NCBI GenBank assembly: GCA_023410535.1
Contig: JAEYPR010000020.1
Coordinates: 124,001 to 188,000 of the forward strand
Direction of reading: 5' to 3'
Length of the DNA stretch: 64,000 bases
Source: Bacillota bacterium
GTDB lineage: Bacteria > Bacillota > UBA4882 > UBA8346
Positions 8,248 through 17,811 of the stretch are shown piece by piece. The notes below the pieces were generated by a model, which was given only the letters and a program-made list of their open reading frames with translations, had not been told where the DNA came from and made no database searches. Numbering within the stretch: position 1 is the first letter of the stretch; the number at the start of each line of letters is the position of its first letter. Made by a program: the position numbers and the translations under genes.

Positions 8248-8310
8248 AAATATGTCGCACTAATATTTGAAATTGACGTGATCGCGACATATTTCCCTTG
8301 ATTTATTTCA
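8248..8310. repeat. Small palindromic repeat element, copy A
   Basis: AAATATGTCGC (8248-8258) and GCGACATATTT (8284-8294) are perfect 11-base arms around a 25-base loop. The left part (TATGTCGCACTAATATTTG) and the right part (GCGACATATTTCCCTTGATT) recur with few changes at 62174-62228. The element abuts the mtaB stop codon, which lies within its right flank. No protein is encoded. Confidence 0.7.
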
Positions 8311-9592
8311 ACTGCTCTAATCCCCGTAAATTGTCTTCAATACTTTCAATGATTTCAACTGGAACTAACTGGTTCTGCAAATTAGCGTGGGATGCAACTT
8401 TGACTCGAAGATATTCGCTGGACAACCCTTCCCAATCAGCGGCGGATTGTTCCTCAAACAGAACTTGTACTTTTTTCCCGACAAAATTCCGGGCATACGC
8501 GCTACTGGATTCCGTGGCAATGGTTTGAATCATCCGACTACGCCGTTCTTGCTCTGCAATTACAATTCTGCCGGATAATTTAGCGGCGGGAGTTCCTTGC
8601 CGCGGCGAATAACGAAATACATGAATCCGACTGAATGCCTGTGCTTTCACAAAATCAGCCATATCGCCAAAATCCTCCGTTGTCTCGGTGGGAAATCCCA
8701 CGATCAGATCGGTTCCAATGGCAACCAACGGGTTGACGGAACGCAAGTTCTTTAAGGTCTCGGCATAATCTTGCAAAGAATAACGTCGGTTCATCAATTG
8801 TAAAATACGATCACTGCCGCTCTGCAGCGGGATATGAAAAGATTGACAGAAGCGCTCTGGATGCTCCAAAACAACCCGTGCCAGATCAGCGGTGATTTCA
8901 TGCGGATCGACGGAACCAAGCCGGATCCGAAACTCTCCATCAATCATTATAAGCATTTTGAGCAAATCGGCCAGATTAACATCACAATCCTTGCCGTAGG
9001 AACCCAGATGAATCCCGGTCAGGACGATCTCCTTAAAACCGCGTTGAACCAAAGTTGCAGCGCTTCGTACTACTTGGGAAGGGGGCATACTTCGAATCGG
9101 TCCCCTGGCATAGGGGACAATGCAATATGAGCAAAACTGTTCGCACCCTTCTTCAATCTTTAACGTGGCGCGTGTTTTTTCAACCCCCGCGCCCAGGACA
9201 TCCTCGTTCCAAACCGCCTGATTGGGCTGCACTTGAACCAAGTTGCGGTGGCTTGTTTGAAAATCTTGAACCAACTCCACGATTCGCAATCGATCGGCCA
9301 TGCCAACCACCAAGTTTACGCCGGGAATACCCGCTATCGCTTGGGGAGAAGTCTGCGCGTAACAACCGGTTGCGACCACTACCGCCTCCGGATTCTGTTG
9401 TACCGCTTTCCGAATGATCTGACGGGATTTTCGCTCGCCGACCTGGGTCACGGCACAAGTATTAATAACATATATATCCGCCGGAGCATCGAAAGAGACA
9501 ATTTGGTAATGCGCTTCCTTGAACAAAGTAATCAGATTATTGGTGTCATTTTGGTTCACCTTGCACCCCAAGGTATGAAAAGCAACTCTCAT
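8303..9592 (-). CDS. mtaB: tRNA t6A37 methylthiotransferase MtaB
   Basis: A 429-residue radical-SAM methylthiotransferase that converts t6A to ms2t6A at position 37 of ANN-decoding tRNAs. The N-terminal UPF0004 domain holds the cluster cysteines C10 (TLGCKVNQ), C46 (NTCAV) and C77 (ATGCYAQ). The radical-SAM motif C150-x3-C154-x2-C157 (CEQFCSYC) is followed by IVPYARG, and a C-terminal TRAM-like region completes it. The KVNQND signature favours MtaB over MiaB or RimO. The ATG overlaps the stop of the upstream membrane-protein gene by four bases. Confidence 0.94.
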   Translation of the reverse strand: MRVAFHTLGCKVNQNDTNNLITLFKEAHYQIVSFDAPADIYVINTCAVTQVGERKSRQIIRKAVQQNPEAVVVATGCYAQTSPQAIAGIPGVNLVVGMADRLRIVELVQDFQTSHRNLVQVQPNQAVWNEDVLGAGVEKTRATLKIEEGCEQFCSYCIVPYARGPIRSMPPSQVVRSAATLVQRGFKEIVLTGIHLGSYGKDCDVNLADLLKMLIMIDGEFRIRLGSVDPHEITADLARVVLEHPERFCQSFHIPLQSGSDRILQLMNRRYSLQDYAETLKNLRSVNPLVAIGTDLIVGFPTETTEDFGDMADFVKAQAFSRIHVFRYSPRQGTPAAKLSGRIVIAEQERRSRMIQTIATESSSAYARNFVGKKVQVLFEEQSAADWEGLSSEYLRVKVASHANLQNQLVPVEIIESIEDNLRGLEQLK

Positions 9593-10200
9593 CGCAGCTT
9601 CCTCAGTGAAGTTTGTCGGCTCAAAATGGGTCGGTCCACGATTAACAATAGGATTAGATTAACATTTAGTAATCCGATTAAGATTAGCACTTTCCCCATC
9701 AGACTTAATGAGGCGATTGAATATAACATCATCAAAAAAACAAGCGCAGTCATACCCAGTCCCAAATATTTCCGGTACAAAGCCGGGCAATAACCAGCGA
9801 TGATTTTGTAAATACAGACCTCGATCAGCAATAATAAAACCCAACCGAACAATTCAACATTTTGCGGACTGATCGCACAATGGGTTTTAATCCGCCATAA
9901 AAACAAAACCGTTAATAAATACCCGCAAAACGCTAAAAAGGCACTTGTGCATACGCTAAACCACGTAAAATCGGCTCCGCCCTCCGCAGTTCGGATTGGA
10001 TCCGTCGACCGAGAGGTAAAAAAAGCACAACTAATCCACCACCCGGCCAAAAGCCCTAAAACCCAAAGCGGCGGTAACAGTAGCACGGTCAAAAATGAGA
10101 TCATCAAAATCGCCCACGGCGACCAGCGCAGACCATACTGGGTTATCAACCCGCAACAAAAAAAGAACATATAAAGTAAAAACCAGCTGATCGCTTCCAT
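9589..10200 (-). CDS. Membrane protein of unknown function
   Basis: A 203-residue hydrophobic protein with about six likely transmembrane helices (for example 5-22, 27-57, 83-103, 114-133, 146-168 and 171-190) and short basic ends. I do not recognise a family. It is translationally coupled on both sides: its ATG overlaps the yhaM stop by one base and its stop overlaps the mtaB start by four. That suggests co-expression with RNA-processing genes but says little about function. Confidence 0.75.
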   Translation of the reverse strand: MEAISWFLLYMFFFCCGLITQYGLRWSPWAILMISFLTVLLLPPLWVLGLLAGWWISCAFFTSRSTDPIRTAEGGADFTWFSVCTSAFLAFCGYLLTVLFLWRIKTHCAISPQNVELFGWVLLLLIEVCIYKIIAGYCPALYRKYLGLGMTALVFLMMLYSIASLSLMGKVLILIGLLNVNLILLLIVDRPILSRQTSLRKLR

Positions 10201-11201
10201 TATGCTCCCTCCGAAAGATCCTCTTCAGCATTGTAGGATGGACGGTTAATATAGATTGATCGTCCCAATCCCGGATCGTACGCCGACCAACCGGCCGATT
10301 GGTCCCCGCGAATGATTGTCAAAAACTTGGTGACTTGAGCGTCCATATTATCGGCGTGATGAAGGATACATGCTTCAATTGTCAATGGTTCAACCGGCGA
10401 ACCCCATTCCATAATGCCATGATGGCTAACCAGCAGGTGAAGCAAGTTGTTTTTTAGAAGCGTTTTCGCCGCGTCCATCGTTCCAAACGTTGCCTCGATT
10501 GCATGACTGACCATTTCAATGCCGATCACCAAATGCCCGATGAATTTTCCCTCGTCGGTGCCATCAAAACCCTTTTCCAGTTTATAGGTCCTAGTTTTCC
10601 CAATATCATGCAAAATAGCACCGGTGATCAACAAATCTTGATCGATATGGGGATAATATTGGGCAGCGGCTTCACACATAGCCGTAACTCCCGCCGTATG
10701 CTCAAGTAATCCCCCAAGATAGGCGTGATGCCGTTTCAACGCAGCAGGCACTTTCATAAAATGCGTCACAAACTCAGGTCTACCAAAAAAGAATTCCAGG
10801 ACCTTGCACAAATGGACATTTTTTATCGCCGCCATCGTTTGGGATAGATATTGCCACAAATTTCCGATATCATTGGGAGTAGTTGGCAAAAACTGACTGA
10901 AATCCACTTCGGAATCGCTGACGACCTGAAAACCGCCGGGATTCTTACCATCCAACTCCAACTGAATCTGCTCTTTATAGCATTTCGGAGGCGTGTTGCG
11001 AATCTCCATGACCCGCCCCACTTCAAGCAGACGAAATAAGACTTCATCGGCGTTCCAGACTTTGACCGCCAATTCGCCGGTCGGATCGCCAATTCTCATT
11101 GCTAAGTAGTTGCTACCGTTTTTGGTCACTTTTAATTGATTTTCAATAATCAAAAAACGTCCGACCACCGGGACGCCCTCGGTAATTTCCTTGATTTTCA
11201 T
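10200..11201 (-). CDS. yhaM: 3'-5' exoribonuclease YhaM-like, OB fold plus HD domain
   Basis: A 333-residue protein with an N-terminal OB-fold nucleic-acid-binding domain (about 12-85) and an HD phosphohydrolase domain. The metal ligands include H198-D199 in ILHDIGKT, with a preceding HHAYLGGLLEHT helix and a later LVSHHG motif. This is the layout of Bacillus YhaM/CBF1, a Firmicutes 3'-5' exonuclease. It overlaps the upstream YprB-like nuclease gene by four bases (ATGA). Confidence 0.9.
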   Translation of the reverse strand: MKIKEITEGVPVVGRFLIIENQLKVTKNGSNYLAMRIGDPTGELAVKVWNADEVLFRLLEVGRVMEIRNTPPKCYKEQIQLELDGKNPGGFQVVSDSEVDFSQFLPTTPNDIGNLWQYLSQTMAAIKNVHLCKVLEFFFGRPEFVTHFMKVPAALKRHHAYLGGLLEHTAGVTAMCEAAAQYYPHIDQDLLITGAILHDIGKTRTYKLEKGFDGTDEGKFIGHLVIGIEMVSHAIEATFGTMDAAKTLLKNNLLHLLVSHHGIMEWGSPVEPLTIEACILHHADNMDAQVTKFLTIIRGDQSAGWSAYDPGLGRSIYINRPSYNAEEDLSEGA

Positions 11202-12097
11202 TCTGGAACACCTTCTTTGCGATTCTTCACTAGGATTCCCAATAACTTGGCCAGGGAAAGCAAATCCTCGGCGTTATGTTTTAAAATGGCCCGGATCAGC
11301 TTTTCATCGCCGGTCTCGACATAACGGTGATAATGATCGGCAACCAGTGAACCCGGCAGATCATCGCTACGCTCGCTGCCAAAAAGATATCGCTCGATCG
11401 TTAATAACCGGCAATTAGGTAATGTTTTGCGATAATTCCGACGCGTTGTCCGAAGCAGGTCAATATGGGTGATGGTTTCGCTCTCCGAAATCCGGTGATA
11501 GCGCATCCGCCCTTTCAAATATGGTAAATCAAAACTTTTACCGTTATAGCTTGTTATTAACCTGGCAGTTTTTAAATGCTCGGCGGTCTGCCAAAGCAAA
11601 GCTTTTTCCTCACTATAATCACGGGCCAAATACTGTCTGATCATCCATTGATTTTGCCGGCAATATAATATGCCCACCAAAAATACTGGATTGATACTAT
11701 GTAATCCGGTCGTTTCGATATCGACGAACTGAACTTCCTCGGGTTGATAAAAGCTCAATAATTGCAAATCGGATGCGCCATACGCAGCCAATCTTTTCAC
11801 ATTGCGACTTTCAATCAGCCGTATAATATCACAAGCCGCTTTCCCCCACTTCGGATGGAATGTCAAATCATTCAACGTGTCGTATCCTTGATCGTGCAAA
11901 CGAACCGCAGTTGTTTCTCCGATACCATAAATCAACTGAAAAGATGATTCCAAAATTTGCGGAGTCGGAAAAGCAAAATCAACCTGAATCGTCGCTAATT
12001 CCAACAACCGCAATAAACCGCTGGAATTAGTTAATTCACAGTCATTTTTCAATTGAAATTCATCGCCATACCAATGTGCAGCTATCTCATGATTCAT
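11198..12097 (-). CDS. YprB-like RNase H-fold exonuclease
   Basis: A 299-residue protein with a short helix-hairpin-helix-like segment (YGIGETTAVRLHDQGYDTL, about 57-75) and a DEDD-type exonuclease domain. The first acidic pair is D126-x-E128 in FVDIETTGL; later acidic positions lie in THIDLL and HNAEDLLSL. This matches the YprB ribonuclease H-like family of Firmicutes, thought to act on DNA or RNA 3' ends; its substrate is unsettled. It sits 47 bases downstream of lptA and is coupled to yhaM. Confidence 0.82.
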   Translation of the reverse strand: MNHEIAAHWYGDEFQLKNDCELTNSSGLLRLLELATIQVDFAFPTPQILESSFQLIYGIGETTAVRLHDQGYDTLNDLTFHPKWGKAACDIIRLIESRNVKRLAAYGASDLQLLSFYQPEEVQFVDIETTGLHSINPVFLVGILYCRQNQWMIRQYLARDYSEEKALLWQTAEHLKTARLITSYNGKSFDLPYLKGRMRYHRISESETITHIDLLRTTRRNYRKTLPNCRLLTIERYLFGSERSDDLPGSLVADHYHRYVETGDEKLIRAILKHNAEDLLSLAKLLGILVKNRKEGVPE

Positions 12098-12144
12098 GCT
12101 TTTTACCTTAAGGTTTTAAATTCATGTCCGCGACTGGCACCCCT

Positions 12145-13437
12145 TTACCGTTTCGGCGGGGCGGTCGCTTTCCCCTGATTCTCTTTTACTTCAAACATCA
12201 GACTAACTTGATTCAATACGACAAAACTTTTATCATTCAAATTAACCCGAAGCTGATCCCCGGTTACTTCTTCGCCTTTGGGCCGTTTCAAACGAGCGTT
12301 TCCTTTTAATAGCAATTGTTGCTTGGCGTCATCATATTCGATCCTGTCGGCGGCTCCTTGAAAGTCTTCGTTACGAATGGTGGCATTTCCGGTTGCGATA
12401 AAGTTTTTAGAGTTTAGATCCAATACCAATTGATCGCTCCCCAGGTCAAAAGGTTCTTTTGCTTTCGTTTTCCCTTGGGACCCGGTCTGTTGCACCCGCC
12501 GAAGCCGAACCTGCTCAGTAAAGGTCAATTCCTGACGAAGGTCGTGATAATTAATTTTAGCGGCTTCCGCCTCAAAATCGGGATGAACCAGTTTAACCTG
12601 GCCCGTACCGACAAAATTGCGGGAATTGACCTCCATCACCAACTGATCGCTTCGGAGTTCAAAAGGCTCCTTGCCTTGACCGGCTTCTTGTTTGGCGGCC
12701 CTTTTTAAAACCACTTGATCACGAAAGAGCAACTCCTGACGATTGTCGAAATAATCGATCTGTTGGGCTAAACCGTCAAAATCAGCATGTTTTAGAGCAG
12801 GAGCACCGGTCGCTTTAAAATTCTTCGTGTTAACCTCTAAATCAATCCGGTCGCCAGTCAACTGGAAGGCCTCTTTCACCTTACCGGATTCATTTTTTTG
12901 CGGCCGCTTTAATAAGGCGTGACCGTGAAACGATAAGATTTGATTTTTATCATGATAATCCGCCTCGTCAGCGGAGCCGTCAAATTCCGAATGAGCGATG
13001 CGGACATCCGTTTGAGCATTAAAATTTTTAGTATTCGCCTCCAGGTACAATTGCTCGCACCGAAGTACAAACGGTTCTTTTTTGTCTTTAGCGTTTTTGA
13101 CTTGCGTCCGTTCCAGGCGAACTTGCTGTTCGAAGGTGCCAACCTTTTGGCGCAAGTCGTAATGTAATTGATTCGCAGTGATTCCAATCTCGAGTTGACG
13201 AAGTTTTACCCCATTGTTGAGAAACGCTTTTTTATTTTCCATATCAATCTCAGCCCAGTCGGCGTCGATACGCGTTTGGCCTTGGTTGATAACGACATTA
13301 CCTTGTAAATAGGTTATTTTTTTCGCGGTATCGCCCCAAATGTTTTTGGCGTCCATTTTAACTTTCTCAGTCGTTGCCGTCCACCCCAGGCTGGACCCAA
13401 AAACAAACAAAATCAACATGATGTGCGTCTTTTTCAT
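12145..13437 (-). CDS. lptA: LptA/OstA-like periplasmic LPS-bridge protein with tandem repeats
   Basis: A 430-residue secreted protein with a signal peptide (about 1-21) and OstA-type beta-jellyroll sequence. E. coli LptA is about 185 residues; this one is more than double because it contains four consecutive units of 68-71 residues starting near 121, 189, 257 and 328. Each begins E-(P/A)-F-x-L and carries N-(T/S)-(K/R)-NF and a DF.G....Y.D block. A more diverged unit occupies about 25-120. LptA normally polymerises head to tail to bridge the periplasm for LPS, so this looks like a covalent multi-unit version (inference). It overlaps lptC by four bases. Confidence 0.85.
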   Translation of the reverse strand: MKKTHIMLILFVFGSSLGWTATTEKVKMDAKNIWGDTAKKITYLQGNVVINQGQTRIDADWAEIDMENKKAFLNNGVKLRQLEIGITANQLHYDLRQKVGTFEQQVRLERTQVKNAKDKKEPFVLRCEQLYLEANTKNFNAQTDVRIAHSEFDGSADEADYHDKNQILSFHGHALLKRPQKNESGKVKEAFQLTGDRIDLEVNTKNFKATGAPALKHADFDGLAQQIDYFDNRQELLFRDQVVLKRAAKQEAGQGKEPFELRSDQLVMEVNSRNFVGTGQVKLVHPDFEAEAAKINYHDLRQELTFTEQVRLRRVQQTGSQGKTKAKEPFDLGSDQLVLDLNSKNFIATGNATIRNEDFQGAADRIEYDDAKQQLLLKGNARLKRPKGEEVTGDQLRVNLNDKSFVVLNQVSLMFEVKENQGKATAPPKR

Positions 13438-14087
13438 AGATTAAGCGTTACTCCTTCCGGATTACGAAGCTCGTAACGTTTGTTTTTTAGATCATAAAAA
13501 ACACCTTGCGCTGAAAGATGATCGTTTCCCTGTTCCAATTTAACGTCTCCTTCGAGCAACAACTGTTCTAAGTCGATATTTGCTTCCATCTTTTGCGCCG
13601 ATAGTTTAATTTCGTCACCGTTAAAGTGAATCCCTTTCTCCGAGCGAATGATTTGCGATTGATAATTCATTACGGCTTCGGGAGTCACAAAACTGCCCTC
13701 TGTCAATTTGGCCGTAAGACCGTTGCCAATATATAATTCATTTTTAAGCTTTTCCCAGCGCGCCCAACCCGCCTGAAAAGTGACTTTATTTCCTTTGACC
13801 GAATAAATAATCCCCTCACTGATCTTTTCAAAGTGAATGATATTGCCGTCACTGGACTCCCACATCTTGACGGCTTTGATTTCCCAAGTTTTTTGATGAT
13901 CATCCCATCCCGTGATGGCAGTGTCAAGCACAACCATCTTCGGTTTACTTACCGGCACGGGTTTTAGCGGATCCGCGTTCGAGCTTTGCTTCCCCACGAA
14001 CTCCCACCACCCGCCGTAATTGCCGGCAAGCCAGATCATGAAGATCGTTAGCAAAAATAATATTCTATTCCGCCAAGTTTTCAGCAT
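13434..14087 (-). CDS. lptC: LptC-family LPS export protein
   Basis: A 217-residue protein with a single N-terminal membrane anchor (about 8-24) and a periplasmic LptC/OstA beta-jellyroll. It contains the family pattern MVVLDTAITGWDDHQKTWEIKA near the start of the domain and GNDHLSAQGVFYDLKNKRYEL near the end. LptC receives LPS from the LptBFG extractor and passes it to LptA. It overlaps the end of lptD by 23 bases and the start of lptA by four, so the three are coupled. Confidence 0.88.
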   Translation of the reverse strand: MLKTWRNRILFLLTIFMIWLAGNYGGWWEFVGKQSSNADPLKPVPVSKPKMVVLDTAITGWDDHQKTWEIKAVKMWESSDGNIIHFEKISEGIIYSVKGNKVTFQAGWARWEKLKNELYIGNGLTAKLTEGSFVTPEAVMNYQSQIIRSEKGIHFNGDEIKLSAQKMEANIDLEQLLLEGDVKLEQGNDHLSAQGVFYDLKNKRYELRNPEGVTLNL

Positions 14088-16251
14088 TTAACAGTTGCAT
14101 ATCCTTATCAATTTGAATCGACGCATTCGGAAACGCTTTAAACACGATTTGAAATGAAAATTCCTGATTGGTCCAATCGTAACGAAACTGCAACTCCCGG
14201 CAATGCCAATCGTAAGTGAATAGGGTATTGCCAATTGAAAATTTGTTCTGAACCATACTATATTGAGCCGCCGCTTCCACCTTCCAATTTTTCGTGAGTT
14301 GCCGTTTGATCGTGCTCTCAAAATCTTTGCGGCCCCAAGCTTCCGATTCAAAATTATAATTGAGGTATAAAGCAAAACGAATCGTATCGTTTAAACTATA
14401 ATGCGACTGCAGATCAGTCACTCCAATGCCCTTGTCCCAATCAATAGCTGAAGTGAGTGAAATCCATTTTTGCCCCGGTTCGGGATCCCAGCGCGATGTT
14501 AATGTGGAGTTGCCTGCTTGAGTACTAAAGATATAATTTGAATATAACGAAGCGGTTACGTGATTCTCGGTATCGTTCCAACTCCAATTATTGTTGAGCG
14601 CGGCGCCAGGCTCAAGCGCGCTATCTCCCTTATTACTGAAAAAATCATTGGTCTCGCCACTGACGAAACTATAAACCAAACCGTAACTGGAAGCCAGTTT
14701 CGCGGTAAATTGATGACTATACTGTAACTCGGTGCCAAAGCTGGTTACAGTCGAATCTCCGTTTAAAGCGTTGCTATCAATCTGAAACATTCTTTGCTTT
14801 AAACTATTATTCAATGATAAACTAGATGCTTGATTCGCATTTTCCCACAGTTTCCATTTCTTGACGAGATCAAATCCGATCCGTTCACCCGTTTCGGTTT
14901 CCCGACCCGTTGCAAATTTCTCAAGTAGTGAATAATTGGCATTTAATTCGACGGAATTTACCAAAGGGAGTTTCAATTCGGGGATATTAAAGTTAATATC
15001 CGGTTTGTAATTATCAGCGGCATAATTACCGTCGTAAACGGCGGTGTCGTTATATTGCACTCGCAGACTTGAACGCATCCATGTAAAGTTCTTCCAATAC
15101 GACAGATTATAGCGAAAATTATTGGTACCATAATTGCTCTCATTGTTTAACAGTTGCTTGTAATACGCCCAGTTTCCATAAAAATTAACTCCCGATGATG
15201 GATTAATGTTATAGACCCAAGAACTGTTTAACGTCATGGTCCGATTTAAATTTTCGCCAATATCCTCATAATGAAAACCGACAAAAGGATAGGGAGAGAT
15301 CCCCCTCAAATAGGCATTAAGTATGTTTTCAATCCGCCCGGACCCATTGATGTCAAAAAGATGTTTGGTCGAAAAATCCCCTTCAAACGGCCGATTGCTA
15401 TTGGTTTTATCCTCATACCAAAAATTAGCGATGTAATCCAAATTAGGGTAACCAAGATCAGATTTATCGATGACCTGATATTCCTGAGACCATTCACGCT
15501 GGTTCGCGATGATATGCCGGTGTTTTACCCCGTACAAATCACCGTTTAATTCCGTCAATTTACTTTCAAACTTGAGTCGGTTTTGCTCATTCAGAAAATA
15601 ATTATAGCCGACTAGGGCAAACCAGCCATCCGTATCGTTATGGCCAATTTCAAATTCGATGGCATTTTCTTTATCTTTCTCCAATGAAATATATAGATAC
15701 GGCAAATAGAGCATTGGTAGATCATGTTCGTAATAAGTCACATGACGTAAAATGATCCGGCGATCGGGATAATACTCTACTTCTTTTGCCCTCAGGTGAT
15801 AATGGGGATGCTCCAAATTACAACTTGTGACAAACGAGTTTTTCGCAATAACATCATCCCCTTGGATAAACGATTCATTGGCCTGAAAACGCACCGGCTC
15901 TTTCACATCATCGCTGGTAATGGTGGTATTCGTCGGACTAAGCCAACCTTGCTGCTCTTCCAAATAATAGAGGAAGCGGTCACCGACAAAATTATCGTCA
16001 TCCTTATCCACTCGTACATTGCCGGTAGCCAATAAAATATTTTGTTCTTGGTCAATGATCGCGCTATCGGAATGAATCTTAATCTCTTTATAAGTAATCG
16101 CAACATTGCCGGTGGCGACAATCTGTTTCGCTTCGTAATCGTATTTCAGCTCATCCGCAGTAAGGACTACCTTGTGAACTGTTTCTCCCTTGACAGGAAC
16201 GTTTATAAAAATCAACATGAACATCACGAGCAATAAAACCCTTTTGTCCAT
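14065..16251 (-). CDS. lptD: LPS-assembly outer-membrane protein LptD
   Basis: About 728 residues. The start is the ATG at 16251 next to GGAGGT; an upstream GTG is less likely. A signal peptide ends near VKG. An N-terminal OstA jellyroll (about 25-175) is followed by a large beta-barrel. The conserved family motif at residue 144 (TSCNLEHPHYHLRA) contains one cysteine, and the only other cysteine is at about 684 (YDWHCREL) near the C-terminus. These match the N- and C-terminal positions linked by disulfides in E. coli LptD. It inserts LPS into the outer leaflet. The usual LptE partner is not seen here. Confidence 0.92.
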   Translation of the reverse strand: MDKRVLLLVMFMLIFINVPVKGETVHKVVLTADELKYDYEAKQIVATGNVAITYKEIKIHSDSAIIDQEQNILLATGNVRVDKDDDNFVGDRFLYYLEEQQGWLSPTNTTITSDDVKEPVRFQANESFIQGDDVIAKNSFVTSCNLEHPHYHLRAKEVEYYPDRRIILRHVTYYEHDLPMLYLPYLYISLEKDKENAIEFEIGHNDTDGWFALVGYNYFLNEQNRLKFESKLTELNGDLYGVKHRHIIANQREWSQEYQVIDKSDLGYPNLDYIANFWYEDKTNSNRPFEGDFSTKHLFDINGSGRIENILNAYLRGISPYPFVGFHYEDIGENLNRTMTLNSSWVYNINPSSGVNFYGNWAYYKQLLNNESNYGTNNFRYNLSYWKNFTWMRSSLRVQYNDTAVYDGNYAADNYKPDINFNIPELKLPLVNSVELNANYSLLEKFATGRETETGERIGFDLVKKWKLWENANQASSLSLNNSLKQRMFQIDSNALNGDSTVTSFGTELQYSHQFTAKLASSYGLVYSFVSGETNDFFSNKGDSALEPGAALNNNWSWNDTENHVTASLYSNYIFSTQAGNSTLTSRWDPEPGQKWISLTSAIDWDKGIGVTDLQSHYSLNDTIRFALYLNYNFESEAWGRKDFESTIKRQLTKNWKVEAAAQYSMVQNKFSIGNTLFTYDWHCRELQFRYDWTNQEFSFQIVFKAFPNASIQIDKDMQLLNAENLAE

Positions 16252-16252
16252 T

Positions 16253-17326
16253 CTACCTCCGCTTTTCACAAACAGCTAACAAGATCACGCCACTTGTCAA
16301 AAAGGTGATGTTCGGCGCCCAAGCCGCAACCCAGGCAAAAATAAACCCTTGGATTCCCAACGTTCTGCCCACAACTTGAATAGCATAGTAACCGAGAATA
16401 ATTAAGAAACAGATTAACATCCCCAACCACCAATGGGCGTTCCTTTTGGTCAAAATCGTTAAGGGAATAGCCAACAACGTAAAGACCAAAGGACTTAACG
16501 GATCAGCGAATTTGGAATAATAGTAAACCGAATATTCGGGATTGTTTATATAGGTCTCAGCCAGCTTTTTCAATTCACTCGCGCGCATCTCGGAGGGTTT
16601 TTTCTCTTCCCCGATAATCGTTGAAAAATCTCCGGTCATTTTCAACTGCATCTTTTTAAAAGCTAACTCGGCACTAATTGCTCCTTTGGAATCCATGTGA
16701 TGAACTACGCCGTCATTCAACTCCCAAACGCCCCGGCGTACCTGCCCCCAGTTGGCAGTGATAACACTTGGCCATTGTCCGGTACCTTTGGATTCAATGA
16801 TCATAATTCCAAGTACTTTTCCTTGACGATGGTCCACGCGATTGATATAAATGAACCGGTTTTGAGGAGCTTTGAAAACAACATTTTCTCTAATAAACGG
16901 AAGGTCATTTTGATTTGATAATCGCCGCACTTCCTCCTCAAAATGATGATTGGCGGCAGGGACAACCAAATCATTCCACCAAAACGCGCCGATACAAAGA
17001 ATCAACACACCTGCAAATACCGGAAACATCGTACGAAAAAATCCGAGCCCACTAATTTGAATTACATCTAATTCCCGCTCCCTGATCAACCTTCCCAAAG
17101 CCAGTATCAATCCAAACAACGTCGCTGCCGGAAACACATCCATCCAAAGATAAGGAATTTGATCTAGCAATAACTGGACTAATACTTGAGTAGTGACACG
17201 ATAGCCAATAAACATTTCGTTATAATCAAAAAAGATTTTCCCAATCCCTAAGACAGTAAAACCAACCCAGCAGACCAAAAACTGCTGGAAGAACTCGCTC
17301 CAAATATAACGGTGCAAGATTTTCAT
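16253..17326 (-). CDS. lptF: LptF/LptG-family LPS export permease
   Basis: A 357-residue YjgP/YjgQ-family protein with the usual layout: three N-terminal helices, a periplasmic jellyroll domain (about 100-260) and three C-terminal helices. Family patterns include LDQIPYLWMDVFPAATLFGLILALGRL and the block around KFADPLSPLVFTLLAIPL. With LptB it extracts LPS from the inner membrane. Only one such permease is encoded here and LptB is absent, so it may act as a homodimer or with partners elsewhere. Its stop is just ahead of the lptD start. Confidence 0.9.
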   Translation of the reverse strand: MKILHRYIWSEFFQQFLVCWVGFTVLGIGKIFFDYNEMFIGYRVTTQVLVQLLLDQIPYLWMDVFPAATLFGLILALGRLIRERELDVIQISGLGFFRTMFPVFAGVLILCIGAFWWNDLVVPAANHHFEEEVRRLSNQNDLPFIRENVVFKAPQNRFIYINRVDHRQGKVLGIMIIESKGTGQWPSVITANWGQVRRGVWELNDGVVHHMDSKGAISAELAFKKMQLKMTGDFSTIIGEEKKPSEMRASELKKLAETYINNPEYSVYYYSKFADPLSPLVFTLLAIPLTILTKRNAHWWLGMLICFLIILGYYAIQVVGRTLGIQGFIFAWVAAWAPNITFLTSGVILLAVCEKRR

Positions 17327-17390
17327 TTTTCCCTCGCTCGATCACAAATAAATGTACAGATAGCAGCGACTAAATCAAAATGGCGGTATT

Positions 17391-17416
17391 AAAAAAGCGC
17401 CTAAGGCGCTTTGAAA
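17391..17416 (-). terminator. Intrinsic terminator between lpxD and lptF
   Basis: AAAGCGCC-TAA-GGCGCTTT, followed on the minus strand by more T residues then AATA. It would separate the bamA-skp-lpxD transcript from the lptFDCA transcript. Confidence 0.78.
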
Positions 17417-17731
17417 ATAAAACTCCAACTGGCATGATATAATCCGCTGATATCACCAGTGCAATTTGTTTATTGATCGAACAACTCCGCCGCAAAGTTA
17501 CTGATCAATAAAAATTTTTCCGTCTATTGCTTGGCCTTACACCCGCGATCACTTGATTCAACACCTGGTAAGTATCCTTTCCTGAAAAACGATGCTCAAT
17601 ATGTAACGGAATTTGTTCCAACCGCACCAAACCTGAAACAAATAACCGTCGACCATATCAAACGAAATCCAAAACACCGATTACAAGCAAACATCATTAA
17701 CAATAACAAGCATCCAGCAAAAAGAAATGAA
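17417..17731. other. Intergenic stretch with no recognised gene
   Basis: Lies between the two hairpins that follow lpxD. It is AT-rich. An 85-codon plus-strand frame crosses it, but it has low-complexity composition, no family resemblance and no convincing ribosome site, so I do not call it a gene. Confidence 0.5.
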
Positions 17732-17782
17732 AAACCTGGCTCATTTCCATGCGGTACTCATGGATTTAATTTCGCCAGGTTT
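17732..17782 (-). terminator. Long-loop terminator-like hairpin after lpxD
   Basis: AAACCTGGC (17732-17740) pairs with GCCAGGTTT (17774-17782). The loop contains a second CCATG/CATGG pairing. On the minus strand the stem is followed by a T-rich tract. It begins about 30 bases after the lpxD stop. Confidence 0.6.
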
Positions 17783-17811
17783 CAATGAACTCCTGCATTA
17801 TTCGGGCTTTT

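Noticed and set aside
17531..17788. An 85-codon plus-strand frame in the lpxD-lptF gap
   Set aside because: No family resemblance, no clear ribosome site, and it runs through a terminator hairpin.
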